A program made the position numbers and the translations under genes. Under the pieces are notes generated by a model. It was not told the DNA's origin, searched no databases, and saw nothing but the letters and a program-made list of their open reading frames with translations. Shown in pieces: positions 54,481 through 64,000 of a stretch of DNA of 64,000 nt. Position 1 is the stretch's first letter. Each line of letters opens with the position of its first letter. This DNA is from Mixophyes australis (taxonomy: Eukaryota > Chordata > Amphibia > Anura > Limnodynastidae): positions 123,782,765 through 123,846,764 of the forward strand of contig JAVHZZ010000005.1 of the NCBI GenBank assembly GCA_036250195.1, given 5' to 3'.

Positions 54481-56310
54481 AACTGAAAAGAGAACAAAGA
54501 GCTGAATCTAATTGTACTGCACTATGTGGTTTATGTATTAAATATATTTCCCTTATACATTGAACCACAAAATTGATTAAAACATAGCTTATTTGTTGAA
54601 TAAAATATTGTATTCTAAAAAAGCAGCGAAATATAAAGTGAAAAAGTGCAATAAAGTGATTTCAAAAATGCTGTGTATGGTAATTTATCTATTCATTATA
54701 TAGAAGGTGGTGTTTAAGAATTCATGTCCCCACTTTCTAAACTGGAATACCTGGTTGGTTTCTTAATATTTTATAAAGCTATAGTATTCCAATAAATTTT
54801 CAAGATAGTAATTTCCATATAAGTTTTAGATTGTCACTCATTTTTATAGTAATTTCTTAGTGACAATTCTGATTTATCTATATATATTGTCCCTAGGAGA
54901 TTAAAAATGTCCCTTTTCCCATCAAACAATTGCTATTCTCGGTATCTAGTACTCTGTCTCCAAAAATATATGAGTATGCACACCGGTTATTAAATCCAGT
55001 CAAGTAAATTAATTGCAGTGACGGGGGTGAATTGCTAACTACCTTTCAGAATCTCGCTTGGGGTTGGACAATAACAGATTTGGTAGCTATCATAAAGGTA
55101 TTCCTCTGAATTAAATCATGTTAAATTTGAATAGTTATGACATATAAATACCACTATAATATGTAATTTTAAAACTCTGTATAATTTATAATATTCACAT
55201 TACAATAAAGGGATGGACATCTCAATATATTTTAAATAGAATCCGCTAATATAATAAATTATTGGATTCTAATTGACACTTGATAAGGTATTATAAAATA
55301 CACGAGAACAATTAGTCTCACTTCAATGTGAGCTTCTATGGAAAGAAATCTTTCTATAACAGCTCTAAAAATGACCAAAGTTTGTAACACTTCTACTATC
55401 CTTGTAATGCATATGGACAACGTATGTATCTTAAATAAAGAGAATTTTCAGGCCGCTGATTTTTGTTATAACCTAACTTCAATTCATTCACGATACTATC
55501 TGAATAGAGTCCAGCCTCATGTGAGTAGTAAGATTCTGTGATATAGATTTGAATCTAGAATTCGGCATGATTGATGTCCATTTGATGAGTCAGGTGACAT
55601 GTAGTTGAAAAATTCTATATATCCAGTAACTGCGATTGCGGAATAAATGTTTCCCGTACACCAGCAAGTTTAGCAAAAGCAGTGTCACTAGTTAATTTAT
55701 TCTGATATAAGTAATGTAGTATATTGAAAATTGAAGAAATATATTTAAGGGAATTAATATGATAGAGAGTGTAAAAAACTCAAAACAAAAAAGTGGGAAC
55801 TTACTCGATGTTAGGCAGCAAGCCGTTAGTGTGAGAAATCTGCTGAAAAAAAGCAGCCCAACACTTAGTGATATGGTGCTAATGAGATGACAGATATGGC
55901 AAATCATTCCTGTTCAGGAACAGAGGATAGAGATTCCTTTTAATTTAGATGGTGGGCTGTACATTTTATATGCCCAGTGATTGCAGAGCAAATGGCATAC
56001 TATTAACAGTAATATTGGCATAATCAGAGTGCCGTTAGTACATAATTAAGATAATACAGTTGCTTCATTTTGTAAGCAAATTACTACTAGTTAGTGGATT
56101 AGCACCAGAAGACCTTAGTCTTGGATAGTGATCTACAAGAGGAATCTTCACTTTATATTTCACTACTTTTTTTAGAAACAATATTTTATTCAACAAATAA
56201 AAAAAAATTTTTTAATCAATTTTGTGGTTCAATGTATAAGGGAAATATATTTAATACATAAACCACATAGTGCACCACAATTAGATCCAGCTTTGTTCTC
56301 TTTTTGGTTT
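54481..56310. mobile_element. Terminal-inverted-repeat element, about 1.8 kb, non-coding
   Basis: The left arm 54481-54642 and right arm 56148-56310 are inverted copies at about 85-90% identity by eye, sharing AGAGAACAAAG, CACTATGTGGTTTATGTATT and TTGTTGAATAAAATATTGT landmarks. The 1.5 kb interior is AT-rich and has no recognisable domain. It is best read as a non-autonomous DNA transposon of unknown superfamily, between the retrovirus and the last atpsckmt exon. Confidence 0.7.
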
Positions 56311-56740
56311 ATGTATATTTTAGCTGAACAGTAGCACCTCAGAACTTAAAACATATAAGAAACAAGGACCCCTCAAGGGAAGTTAAATTAATAGACAAAT
56401 GTTATAATGAGCAAATGTGGTCCTATGAATTAACTAGTGCGACAATAATCCTAACAAATTGTCTTGATGTAAATTCTGTAAGTTATTATATTTTCATAAA
56501 TTGTTTAAGGAATGCTTCACTTTCATTGAGAATTTCAAAAACTTGGTGATTATAAATAGTTCATTCAGAGAAGAATGTTGTTAGACAAACACTGCTCAAC
56601 TACTCAAATTAAAAAACTATTTGAGATTGTTGCTTGGTTACAAATCTCCTGTTTGATCCTGCTGAATAATGAAACTTGTACTAAACATGTTATAGTCCCT
56701 AAGACAACAATTATTTATTTTTCGTCATCATGTTTATCTT

Positions 56741-56908
56741 TTATTGAAATCTGAATTTCTTCAATGTCTCCCAGTCGTATACCCACACAGTGTCTACTCC
56801 TTCTCCATATATGTGGTCCGGAACCCAATGTGGAAATGGAAAACGGCAGGCAATAATTCTGGCAGTGACATTTAATTCTATTTGAAGCTTTTGTTCCAAA
56901 CAAGACAT
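56741..56908 (-). CDS. atpsckmt: ATP synthase c-subunit lysine N-methyltransferase, last coding exon
   Basis: After a TTTTGTCTGCAG acceptor the exon encodes 55 residues, including ARIIACRFPFPHWVPDH and GEGVDTVWVYD, which match the C-terminal part of vertebrate FAM173B/ATPSCKMT. The TAA stop (56743-56741) is embedded in a CAATAAAAG sequence, so a poly(A) hexamer overlaps the stop; another AATAAA lies 27 bp further on. The C-terminus is shorter than in human, ending at FRFQ. The exon is in phase 0 with the 61286-61336 exon across a 4.4 kb intron. Confidence 0.95.
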   Translation of the reverse strand: MSCLEQKLQIELNVTARIIACRFPFPHWVPDHIYGEGVDTVWVYDWETLKKFRFQ

Positions 56909-57459
56909 CTGCAGACAAAAACAACAAAGCTGTATTGTTCAAACCTGATTACTATTCTTTCTCCAAAGAAGACACAATAGTACAAGATTTTACTTTATTT
57001 GTAAAATGGGCAATTCAAATTTGAGAGATTTCTGTAGTAACATAATTTTAATGTAATTATTATTGAATTACTTAACATAAATAACTAAAGTATGTGCAAT
57101 TATATATAGCCACTAAAAGTATAAAAAATACATTCATTCACATAGTAACAAAAAATTTGCTATTATATTTTATTATAATTAATAAAAAATACCCAGATGT
57201 TGTGGTGCTACAATACATGTTATGCAAAGAGAGTTCAGGGTATATTAAGGCAGGGCAAATGAAAAATTTTGTAAAATAGATTAATATCAAGTTCCGTTTG
57301 TTTTTTTTTAGATATTATCTAATCCATGGGTGTAAGTTTAATTGATGTTTCATCTGAAACTCTTTTAACAGCTACAGATGTAGCCATGCTTTACCATATT
57401 TATCCCTTTATTTGGTGTGGTGATAAAACCCAAACCTTTACTAAGTTTTAGGCCTATTG
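56909..57459. other. Intron sequence of atpsckmt, nothing recognised
   Basis: AT-rich intron sequence; a - strand exon is not missed here because the phases of the flanking exons already match. Confidence 0.5.
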
Positions 57460-57580
57460 GACAGTAAAGGGGAGACCATTTTAACTGCATTCCCAAGATG
57501 TTTATATGTTACAGTAGACTGCAAGTGCAAGTTTATATATCTTGGTCAAAATATAAAAAAACTCATACTTTTATTTTGCT
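57460..57580 (+). pseudogene. Penelope-like GIY-YIG fragment 5
   Basis: A short + strand stretch reads YVTVDCKCKFIYLGQNIKK, matching the C-x-C-x-x-x-Y-x-G-K core of Penelope-like GIY-YIG domains. It is immediately followed by the start of repeat family A copy 3, repeating the arrangement seen at 8850-9220. It is only about 40 codons and degenerate, so the call is tentative. Confidence 0.45.
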
Positions 57581-58167
57581 GGATGTATACAAATCTGAAC
57601 TGGTATGTGTGACTGGATCACTAATAAGTAACTTATGGTATAAATTTATTTAAAGCAAATAGCGCAGGGCGCTTATTTATATAACTGCAAATGCACTTAT
57701 TTTTGATATTGTGTATATTTTGGTATAGGAGATTTTTATTTTTTTAACCTTGCTGGAGGAAATGCATTATTTCTGATGTATATATCCGATACAATAAGCC
57801 TTTGTTTAGGAAGTCTTTTGTGTATCTTGGTTTAAAGAAATGCCTTGTTTGGGATTTTGCAACTTTTCTTGGGGAATTCTGTTCTTTGGAGGAAATGTGT
57901 ATTCTGCAACTGTTGGAAGAAAGGACCCATATTAATTAGACCATTTGATGTGTGAGAGTCTAGCACCTGAAGGCATGGGAAGATTTAATTAGACTGCTGT
58001 TGACTGCTGTGTCTGAAACAAGATTCAGGAAATCACAGCAAGTGTTAGGATATCACAGATTAGTGTAAATATTGTTATCTTTGCATTGCATGTAAATCCA
58101 TGTTTGTGTAAACTAATTGCATCCCGATTCTAAAAATAGCCTGTGGGGCTGTGTCCAAATTGGTATA

Positions 58168-59676
58168 AAAAGCTGTCTTGTACACTCCCAATCCATGTCC
58201 CCACTTCATGGTTCAACGAGCTACATAAGGCTATTAGACATTTTGTCTGGAGGGGCAGGAAACCTTGTTTCAAGAATGACATACTATATAAAGCGCAAAT
58301 GTGATGGTGGTCTTCAGCTACCACATTTTTTAACATATTATGATGCTGTTATGCTAAACAGGGTTCCTGACTGGACAAGGGGAGGAGGAGACAGGCAATG
58401 GGTTTGGATTGAAGATTATGTATTCGATACAGCTACTGATCTTGTCCCATGGCAGTCTTCTCTTCCCACGATTAAACACCCGACTATCTCCCCCACCCTG
58501 GCTAGATGGTCAAAGCTGCGTACTACTCCAAACATTTCCACAAAACACTCTCCCTTGACGCTACTTTTCGACAATCCAGACTTCCCCCCCGGGCCTCTCA
58601 AGACAGTCTTTCCAACATTGGATCCAAGCGGGGATAACCCGTGTCGGCCAGCTGGTGGGCAGGTCTGGAGTTCATACCTTTTGCTGATCTACAGGCAAAA
58701 TGGGGCCTACCCAATGTGGAAATTTGGAGGCATATTCAATTGAGACACTTTGCAGGTTCTAGGGGAGTCCGTGAGGAGGCAGTTAGGACGTGCACGCAGT
58801 TTGAGACCCTTTGTACGGCGGCTCAACGCCCTAGGCACACCTTATCTATATATAAGATTTTGATTGTACATTCATTCAAAGCGCTACCCAAATTCACCAG
58901 GGACTGGGAGCGGGAGTTAAACATGGACATACCTGAGTCAGAATGGGGAGACATTTCAGCGCACTCAAGCCAGCTCAATTAGTATAAGAGTGGTTGAAAC
59001 ACACTACAAAATATTAACTCTGTGGTACCGGTGCCCAAGCCTCTTGGCAAGGATGTTCCCTGGGGTCCTGGATCTCTGCTGGAGGTGTCGAGGAGCTTCG
59101 GGCACCCCTTTACATATTTGGTGGGAATGCTCGGCAATCAGACCTTTTTGGGATGCGGTTATCCTCATCTCCAAATCAATTGTGGGAACCGAATTACCAA
59201 ACTGCCCGAGATTTTCTCAATAGCGCTGCTAAGGCCGTGATATCAGTCCACTGGAGATCACCGTTCGCCCCCACTATAAAAGAATGGTTTACACGAATAG
59301 ACTTTTATATGGCAATGGATGAGGTAATTTATGCGGCAGAAGATGAAAATAGAGCTTTCTATGTACTGTGGTCGGAATGGATCGAATTTAAAGACACAGT
59401 GTTGTTTGCTCAGTGGAATGTGTGAAGCCCAACTCCCCTCCCTTCCCCCCATGCCTTCCCCTTCTATCTCTCTATCCCCTATTCCCCTTACTTTCTTTTA
59501 GAAGAAGGGTTAAGCAGACATACACCACTTTGGGTGAACCTGCAATTGTTGTTGTGCAACGGAATGCTTGAAGTACCATATTTATATGTTAATACTGTTG
59601 CATACATATGTATATGCTGTTGCACTTCAAAAAAAATAGATTATATAAAAAAAAATAAAAAAAAAGCTGTCTTGTA
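58168..59676 (+). mobile_element. L1/Tx1-type LINE, 5'-truncated, with 15-bp TSD
   Basis: AAAAGCTGTCTTGTA occurs at 58168-58182 and 59662-59676. The inserted 1479 bp ends in an A-rich tail (59630-59661) and is on the + strand. It contains only the C-terminal part of ORF2 and the 3' UTR. The short length and clean duplication are typical of target-primed reverse transcription. It split repeat family A inside the third intron of atpsckmt, antisense to that gene. Confidence 0.92.
58183..59425 (+). pseudogene. L1-type ORF2 C-terminal fragment
   Basis: Pieces in two frames: SLVHSQSMSPLHG and SRMTYYIKRKCDGGLQLPHF (58117-58743), then after a shift WGLPNVEIWRHIQLRHF (about 58695-58745). The end has WYRCPSLLARMFPGV, DLCWRCRGASGTPLHIWW and a final ALDEVIYAA-like segment, the zinc-knuckle-like C-terminus of L1/Tx1 ORF2. 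Several stops occur. It is a relic of the LINE that carried it here. Confidence 0.82.
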
Positions 59677-60205
59677 TTGAAAATTGTTCTTCTGATTCCA
59701 TCTGACCTGAGCACTGATACCTTCAATCAGTGTGACTGCAAATAAGCATCACTTGCTTCAAAGACCTGCTTGAGAACATCTTCTATGCTAAAAATCCTGT
59801 GACCTACAGATTAGACCCAAAATGTAATCCGTTCCCGGCTGTTTCTGAGGTTTGGACCCAGCATCCAATACCACTGCTCTGCCCGCTACCCAGCGGCTCT
59901 GGCCAGTGCAATAGGCCAGGGGGGATCCATCCACAGCAACCCTGATCTATAGGAAGAGGTCAGGGGCACCACCCCAGGTACACCAGTAACGGGGTACACT
60001 CGCAGCGTCAGTTACCCAGAAGAAACCCAGTACTGAATGCCGATAAGGAGTCCAGTGATGGCAGCATTTGTAAGCCCCTCCTACTGCGGTTAGAGGGCAC
60101 ATTTTGGGATAATGAAAGGGAACGGTGGCAAATTAAGCCCAGCTGGTTCCCAGCAACAACAGACAGGGTGGCATAGGCGGTCCATTCTGTCACAGTATGC
60201 ATATA

Positions 60206-61285
60206 TACTTTTGTATTGATGTAGTGCACCAGTAGCGCTGGGCCTTATTTGAATGTTTTCCCTTCCCTGGTCGTAAAATATTGCATTTGTCTAGCAAATC
60301 CCAAAATGGTTATTTGGGTATGTTGTGGTCAACAGTTTTTTTTAAACTTTTTGGCTTCTTGGATAGTAATGATTTAGCTGTACCAACTAGCCATTGTCAA
60401 GAGCCATTTAAAAAGACCACTCTTTGTATCCTGATAAAGGAGACTGGAGGTACCCAACCTATTATAGGAAACATATAAAATATATAGCAACTTATTAGTA
60501 CAGATTATGATAAATAGCAGTAGTAGAGATTTTGAAGATCTACATCAGGGGTGCACAACCTTTTGTTGTCCAAGTGTGAAAGATGAATAACAATCTAGAT
60601 ACAAAATGGTTTTTAGCAGCCATGTTGTTCATAGATCTGTCCTTATGCATTTGGTTTTGTAAGAAATTATGTTTATGCAAATTGTTTTTCTTGCTTCTAG
60701 GAATAAGTATGCACTTACTAGCACCAGTGATTATTTAGAAACATTGATAAGAGAAATAATGACTCCTACACCAGAGATAGGGCCTCTTATTATTGTTTAT
60801 GTCAAGAGAGGCACATGCAAATATTATTTCACTAATCAGTGTAATTGCCAAGGTTAAATGCCATTTAGCAAAGGATTTTGATTTGCACCAAGGCTCATGA
60901 GTCTACCTAGTAAGATGAAGATGTTTGTGGAAAAACAGAAGGGAGGATATTGTGGGAGTACGCAGTAGTTGTATCGATTCATCTCATTTTGTGAAGCAAA
61001 TGTTTGAAGTGTCCTTTTGTATGGGGTGCAGAGGGCTCATTTTAGTGGCATACATAGTTGTGCACAGGGCCTTACAGCCATTTCCACTCTGCTTGAAGGA
61101 CTTGCTCAGCGCTGGTAGTCTCAACTTATACTGTTATTGGGACCCATTTTGTGACTTAATCATCAAATATGCCCTTATGTAGACAGTTTGTTTTTTTTAC
61201 AATTGAGGATAGATATGAAAAAAAATGCTGTGACACTCTTAGGTGTCTATAAAGCAGTATAAAATTATAGAAAACAACTACTTAC
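60206..61285. other. Intron sequence, possible hAT-type terminus
   Basis: At 60547 CAGGGGTGCACAACCTTTTG resembles a hAT terminal inverted repeat; no partner was found. The rest of this atpsckmt intron is unassigned. Confidence 0.35.
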
Positions 61286-61336
61286 CATCTGTGGCACACC
61301 AAAAATTACAATGTTTGTATACTGTGAAAAGCTGAC
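61286..61336 (-). CDS. atpsckmt: ATP synthase c-subunit lysine N-methyltransferase, third coding exon
   Basis: A 51-bp exon with acceptor TTTTTTATAG and donor GTAAGT. It encodes 17 residues, including NIVIFGVPQM, the conserved strand of the Rossmann-like SAM-binding fold in this family. It is in phase 0 on both sides, so it fits between 61822-61959 and 56741-56908 without a shift. Confidence 0.95.
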
Positions 61337-61821
61337 CTATAAAAAAAAGAAAAAGAAAATCATGTTTTGCTGTAATATCAATGAATGAATTGGTCTGGTT
61401 TTAGTTAAATTTTAGAACGTCTAATAATTTTTTAGTGTTCTGATACAATATAGGTTAACCACCTCACAGTTAATAACATTAGAACATAGCTCATTTATGC
61501 TACAATGTATCAGAGGCTTCCTCTACCCCAAACCAGCAATGCACTTAAGCTTTCCTTACTACTCAATCACTTGAAAATGACTGGTGAGCAATGTGAGTGC
61601 ATAGGTTTCCAGTTTCTCATTAAGTCTCCTCTTCCCAAGCCAGATCCTTGACTGCTCTTTGGGCAGTAAAACAGCAGCTATTCTGGAGTTTTTTCTAAAC
61701 TCAACTGTTTTTGACATTTTTTAAAGAAATAACATCCTTGAAGTGAAATACATTTGCAGCATTTCACTTCTAAACATTACAATACAAAAGTTATAAAAAT
61801 ATATTAGCATGGCTTTCATAC

Positions 61822-61959
61822 CTTCCATAAATCTGATATGTGAAATTTGGCATTATGATGCACACCCTCTCTCCATGCTCTATATCGGGAATACCAGACT
61901 AGCCAAGGATTTAATTCATAACCAACAGCTCGGAAGCCTTTCTTTGCAGCAGCGATTAC
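61822..61959 (-). CDS. atpsckmt: ATP synthase c-subunit lysine N-methyltransferase, second coding exon
   Basis: A 138-bp exon (46 residues) with acceptor ATTTAG and donor GTATGA. It starts with VIAAAKKGF directly after the SAM-binding motif I of the first exon and contains [17 protein letters not shown], where the glutamate is the acidic residue that binds the SAM ribose. It ends with the conserved ISDLWK. No stops; the match to human is close. Confidence 0.96.
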
Positions 61960-63014
61960 CTAAATTAGATTAGATATAAAAATCATAAACAAATATGCAT
62001 TATTAGTTTCCTAGAACCATATAGTTAGAAACGTTGTCGAGAATCCAATTCCCTGCAATGTGCCATGAAGTCCCAACAGAAATAACTCTGCATCGATATA
62101 ACATTACCGATTTTTCTCACATCCCATAGAGGTGCGCAGGAAAAGCTGTGATGTTCAGGTACAGTAGCACACGGAAAAGAGCTTATCATTGTGATGTCTA
62201 GCGGCTCACCGAAGGGAACTGAATTCCTCCGAATGTATGAATCTTTACCCAGGGACTTTCACACTGTGATACACAATATATATATTGTAGTAATTTTTTT
62301 TTATACTCTCCCACTTTGCTTCTCTAACATAGTGAATGGCATTGTTTCAGGTACTCAGAATAATAAGATCAAAGAATAAAATAGTGATTGCAGCATCATA
62401 CTCTTTTTAGCATGGAAATCAATAATACCCATTTTTAGACACTATTTACACTTGAGGTGATTAAACCAAAAGTTCAGGCACAGTCAATATGTATACTGGA
62501 GTTTCTTGCGGGCAATGTCTCTCAGTTATGTCAGTCAGGTTTACATTATGGTCTTCCAAAATGTAATTTTTATACTTTCCATTGAGTGCAAGTTCTTCTC
62601 TACCCCCCTCCCTCTACCACCACCACTTGTATTATTTTACTTTCTCTCCCATAGCCCTCAACTATACTTCATCATCATCTGTTGATTTATCCCCTACCTC
62701 CACTGCAATTCATTCTCACCCACCCCATAATGCATTCTCCTTCTGTAATTCAGGTTTGTCCTGTACAGTACAGTTACTGGCCCTTACATTCTCAATCCAG
62801 TTATTAGTCAAAGAAGTATCTAATTGTTTAGGGCAACAACTATAATATGATTACAATAATATTCTTGCTAGAGAGTTCATATCTCCGTGTTTAGTCATTT
62901 GTGATCTCGGAAAGGCACTCTGTCTTTCAATGTGTCCCAGGCAATACATAACAGTTAATTGGGAAGATATCTGGTTTACCCACAATCTTATAACTAAGAT
63001 AACAGATATATGCT
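61960..63014. other. Intron sequence of atpsckmt, nothing recognised
   Basis: Contains a short pyrimidine-rich stretch near 62580-62740, otherwise no supported repeat or exon. Confidence 0.4.
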
Positions 63015-63105
63015 GCATTTGATGACTGATGTGAGCGAATTCTCTGTACAGCGCTGCGGAATTAGTGGCGCTATATAAATAAATGGTGATGATGATAATT
63101 TGATC
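63015..63105 (+). repeat. L2/Rex1-like LINE 3' tail fragment
   Basis: GTACAGCGCTGCGGAATTAG through GCGCTATATAAATAAATG and a GTGATGATGAT tail matches the end of the LINE at 41690-41755. Only the last about 60-90 bp are present, as for other short 3' fragments of this LINE type. Confidence 0.7.
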
Positions 63106-63503
63106 CTCTAGTAGCAAGAGCTGCAGTAAAAGCAATCAAGTGCTTATATTAAATTCACATTTACAAGACATGTTTTTTCAAACTGGAAGCCTTACGGGAG
63201 ACACATATTAAGAAAATATGAATTTTATTGACTAGCTTGCAGGGAATTTGTCCTGTAGCAATGTTCTATAAAATGCAAAGCGAAAATATGTTCAATGTGA
63301 CATGAATAACTTTTTTCAACTGTAATGTAAAAATGTTGTATTGGTATCATTTTTATTCTTGTAATGACAGAAGCAGTATTCAAGACCAGTTTTATAAAAT
63401 GATGCATATATCATGTTTACATATAAAACGTTGTAACACACACAATCAGAAAGGAGTGCAGCAAACGGAACACTAATTAAAGTAACAAATCCGTGCAACT
63501 TAC

Positions 63504-63779
63504 AATACGTCCATCACCGCTCCCTATGTCAACCACAAGTCCTTTTCTATGCTGAAGCATTTTCAATACATTTTCCACCTGTGTTTTTGTTGCAGGTACA
63601 TAAGGTAGACACATTTTTCTCAGTGCTGGGGCTACAAATGGAATAACCACTGCATGCAGTGCCAACAATGCAGCCCCCACAATACCAGTAGCAACTAGTC
63701 CCCATTTTTTTGTCTTTTCATTGTCAGTAGTAAGATCCAAAGCAAGGTCCTCTTGTGAGGTAAAAATGGATTTGGACAT
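63504..63779 (-). CDS. atpsckmt: ATP synthase c-subunit lysine N-methyltransferase, first coding exon
   Basis: The 92 residues start with MSKSIFTS at 63779. This Met is preferred because a splice acceptor (CTTACAG) ends at 63791, so an earlier Met lies in the intron and the 5' UTR exon is further upstream. A hydrophobic segment ([20 protein letters not shown], residues about 28-47) is the membrane/mitochondrial targeting region, followed by [23 protein letters not shown] motif I ([10 protein letters not shown], residues 83-92) ends exactly at the GTAAGT donor. In vertebrates the enzyme trimethylates lysine 43 of ATP synthase subunit c in mitochondria. Four coding exons give 210 residues (human 233). 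Confidence 0.95.
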
Positions 63780-63930
63780 CACTGAAAAATCTGTAAGATG
63801 AGACAACAAACTTCAGTGATAAAACACAAAACAGTTCCAGAAAGTAAACTCAGATATACTACAAAAGTATAAGTAATCAAGTAACATCAGGTGAATATAT
63901 ATATCCTTGACAAGTCCAGCACATCGGCGG

Positions 63931-63986
63931 ACGCACAATAAATATATATATATATATATATATATAAATATATATACATATATACA
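63931..63986. repeat. TA microsatellite
   Basis: A run of TA/TATA units with a few interruptions near the right edge of the window, upstream of atpsckmt exon 63504-63779. It gives way to a short CA run at the end. Confidence 0.85.
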
Positions 63987-64000
63987 CACACGAGACTGTG

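Larger units (their letters stand above)
57597..60205 (+). repeat. Repeat family A, copy 3, interrupted by an L1
   Basis: The left part (57597-58182) and right part (59662-60205) are continuous once the L1 is removed. Start landmark GACTGGATCACTAATAAGTA; end landmark GGGTGGCATAGGCGGTCCAT. A TATA-like GGTATAAAAAGC lies at 58162-58173, so an LTR or promoter-bearing terminal repeat is possible. This is the longest copy of the family in the window. Confidence 0.75.

Noticed and set aside
57094..57279. A 61-codon + strand frame
   Set aside because: AT-rich intron sequence of atpsckmt with no domain; length is within chance for this composition.
63780..63809. An upstream in-frame Met (at 63809) as the atpsckmt start
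   Set aside because: A splice acceptor ends at 63791, so those codons belong to intron sequence; the Met at 63779 is preferred.

Overview
The window is nuclear DNA of a vertebrate, most likely an anuran amphibian. Two vertebrate genes can be read as exon series with consensus splice sites, and the repeats are of kinds common in frogs: DIRS1-like tyrosine-recombinase elements, Penelope-like elements with GIY-YIG domains, Tx1/L1-type LINEs, Ty3/gypsy LTRs, Tc1 relics and an endogenous retrovirus. No bacterial-type operon, CRISPR array or rRNA gene is present. The species cannot be named from the sequence alone.

Host genes. The last two coding exons of methionine synthase reductase (mtrr, + strand, 4417-4599 and 18663-18807) are separated by a 14 kb intron. 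Four coding exons of atpsckmt (FAM173B, the ATP synthase c-subunit lysine methyltransferase) lie on the - strand (63504-63779, 61822-61959, 61286-61336, 56741-56908) and give a 210-residue protein. The genes converge, with about 38 kb of mostly transposon sequence between their stop codons. No other convincing host exon was found.

Layout. 1-4335: decayed DIRS1-like element in the intron before the penultimate mtrr exon. 4.6-18.6 kb (last mtrr intron): three Tc1-like relics, a mariner-type MITE, Penelope-like remnants, a solo Ty3/gypsy LTR with 5-bp target-site duplication (TSD), and a second DIRS-like element with inverted termini. 19.9-25.0 kb: a repeat here called family A, then a 5'-truncated L1 on the - strand carrying a nested LTR element. 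25.0-27.3 kb: a C-rich minisatellite followed by a 549-bp near-perfect palindrome. 27.8-30.4 kb: PIF/Harbinger and Ty3/gypsy pol fossils (- strand). 30.4-40 kb: Penelope-like remnants, one with an inverted terminal copy and split by an L1 that has a clear TSD, plus tandem repeats and a 1 kb inverted-repeat element. 41-44.4 kb: L2/Rex1-like and Tx1-like LINE ends and a palindromic MITE. 44439-54100: an endogenous retrovirus with both LTRs (- strand). 54.5-56.3 kb: a terminal-inverted-repeat element. 57.5-60.2 kb: another family A repeat split by an L1 with a 15-bp TSD.

Nothing suggests that the mobile elements act with the host genes. They fill introns and intergenic space as nested insertions, and several boundaries fix the order of events. 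All mobile-element coding regions contain stops or frameshifts.
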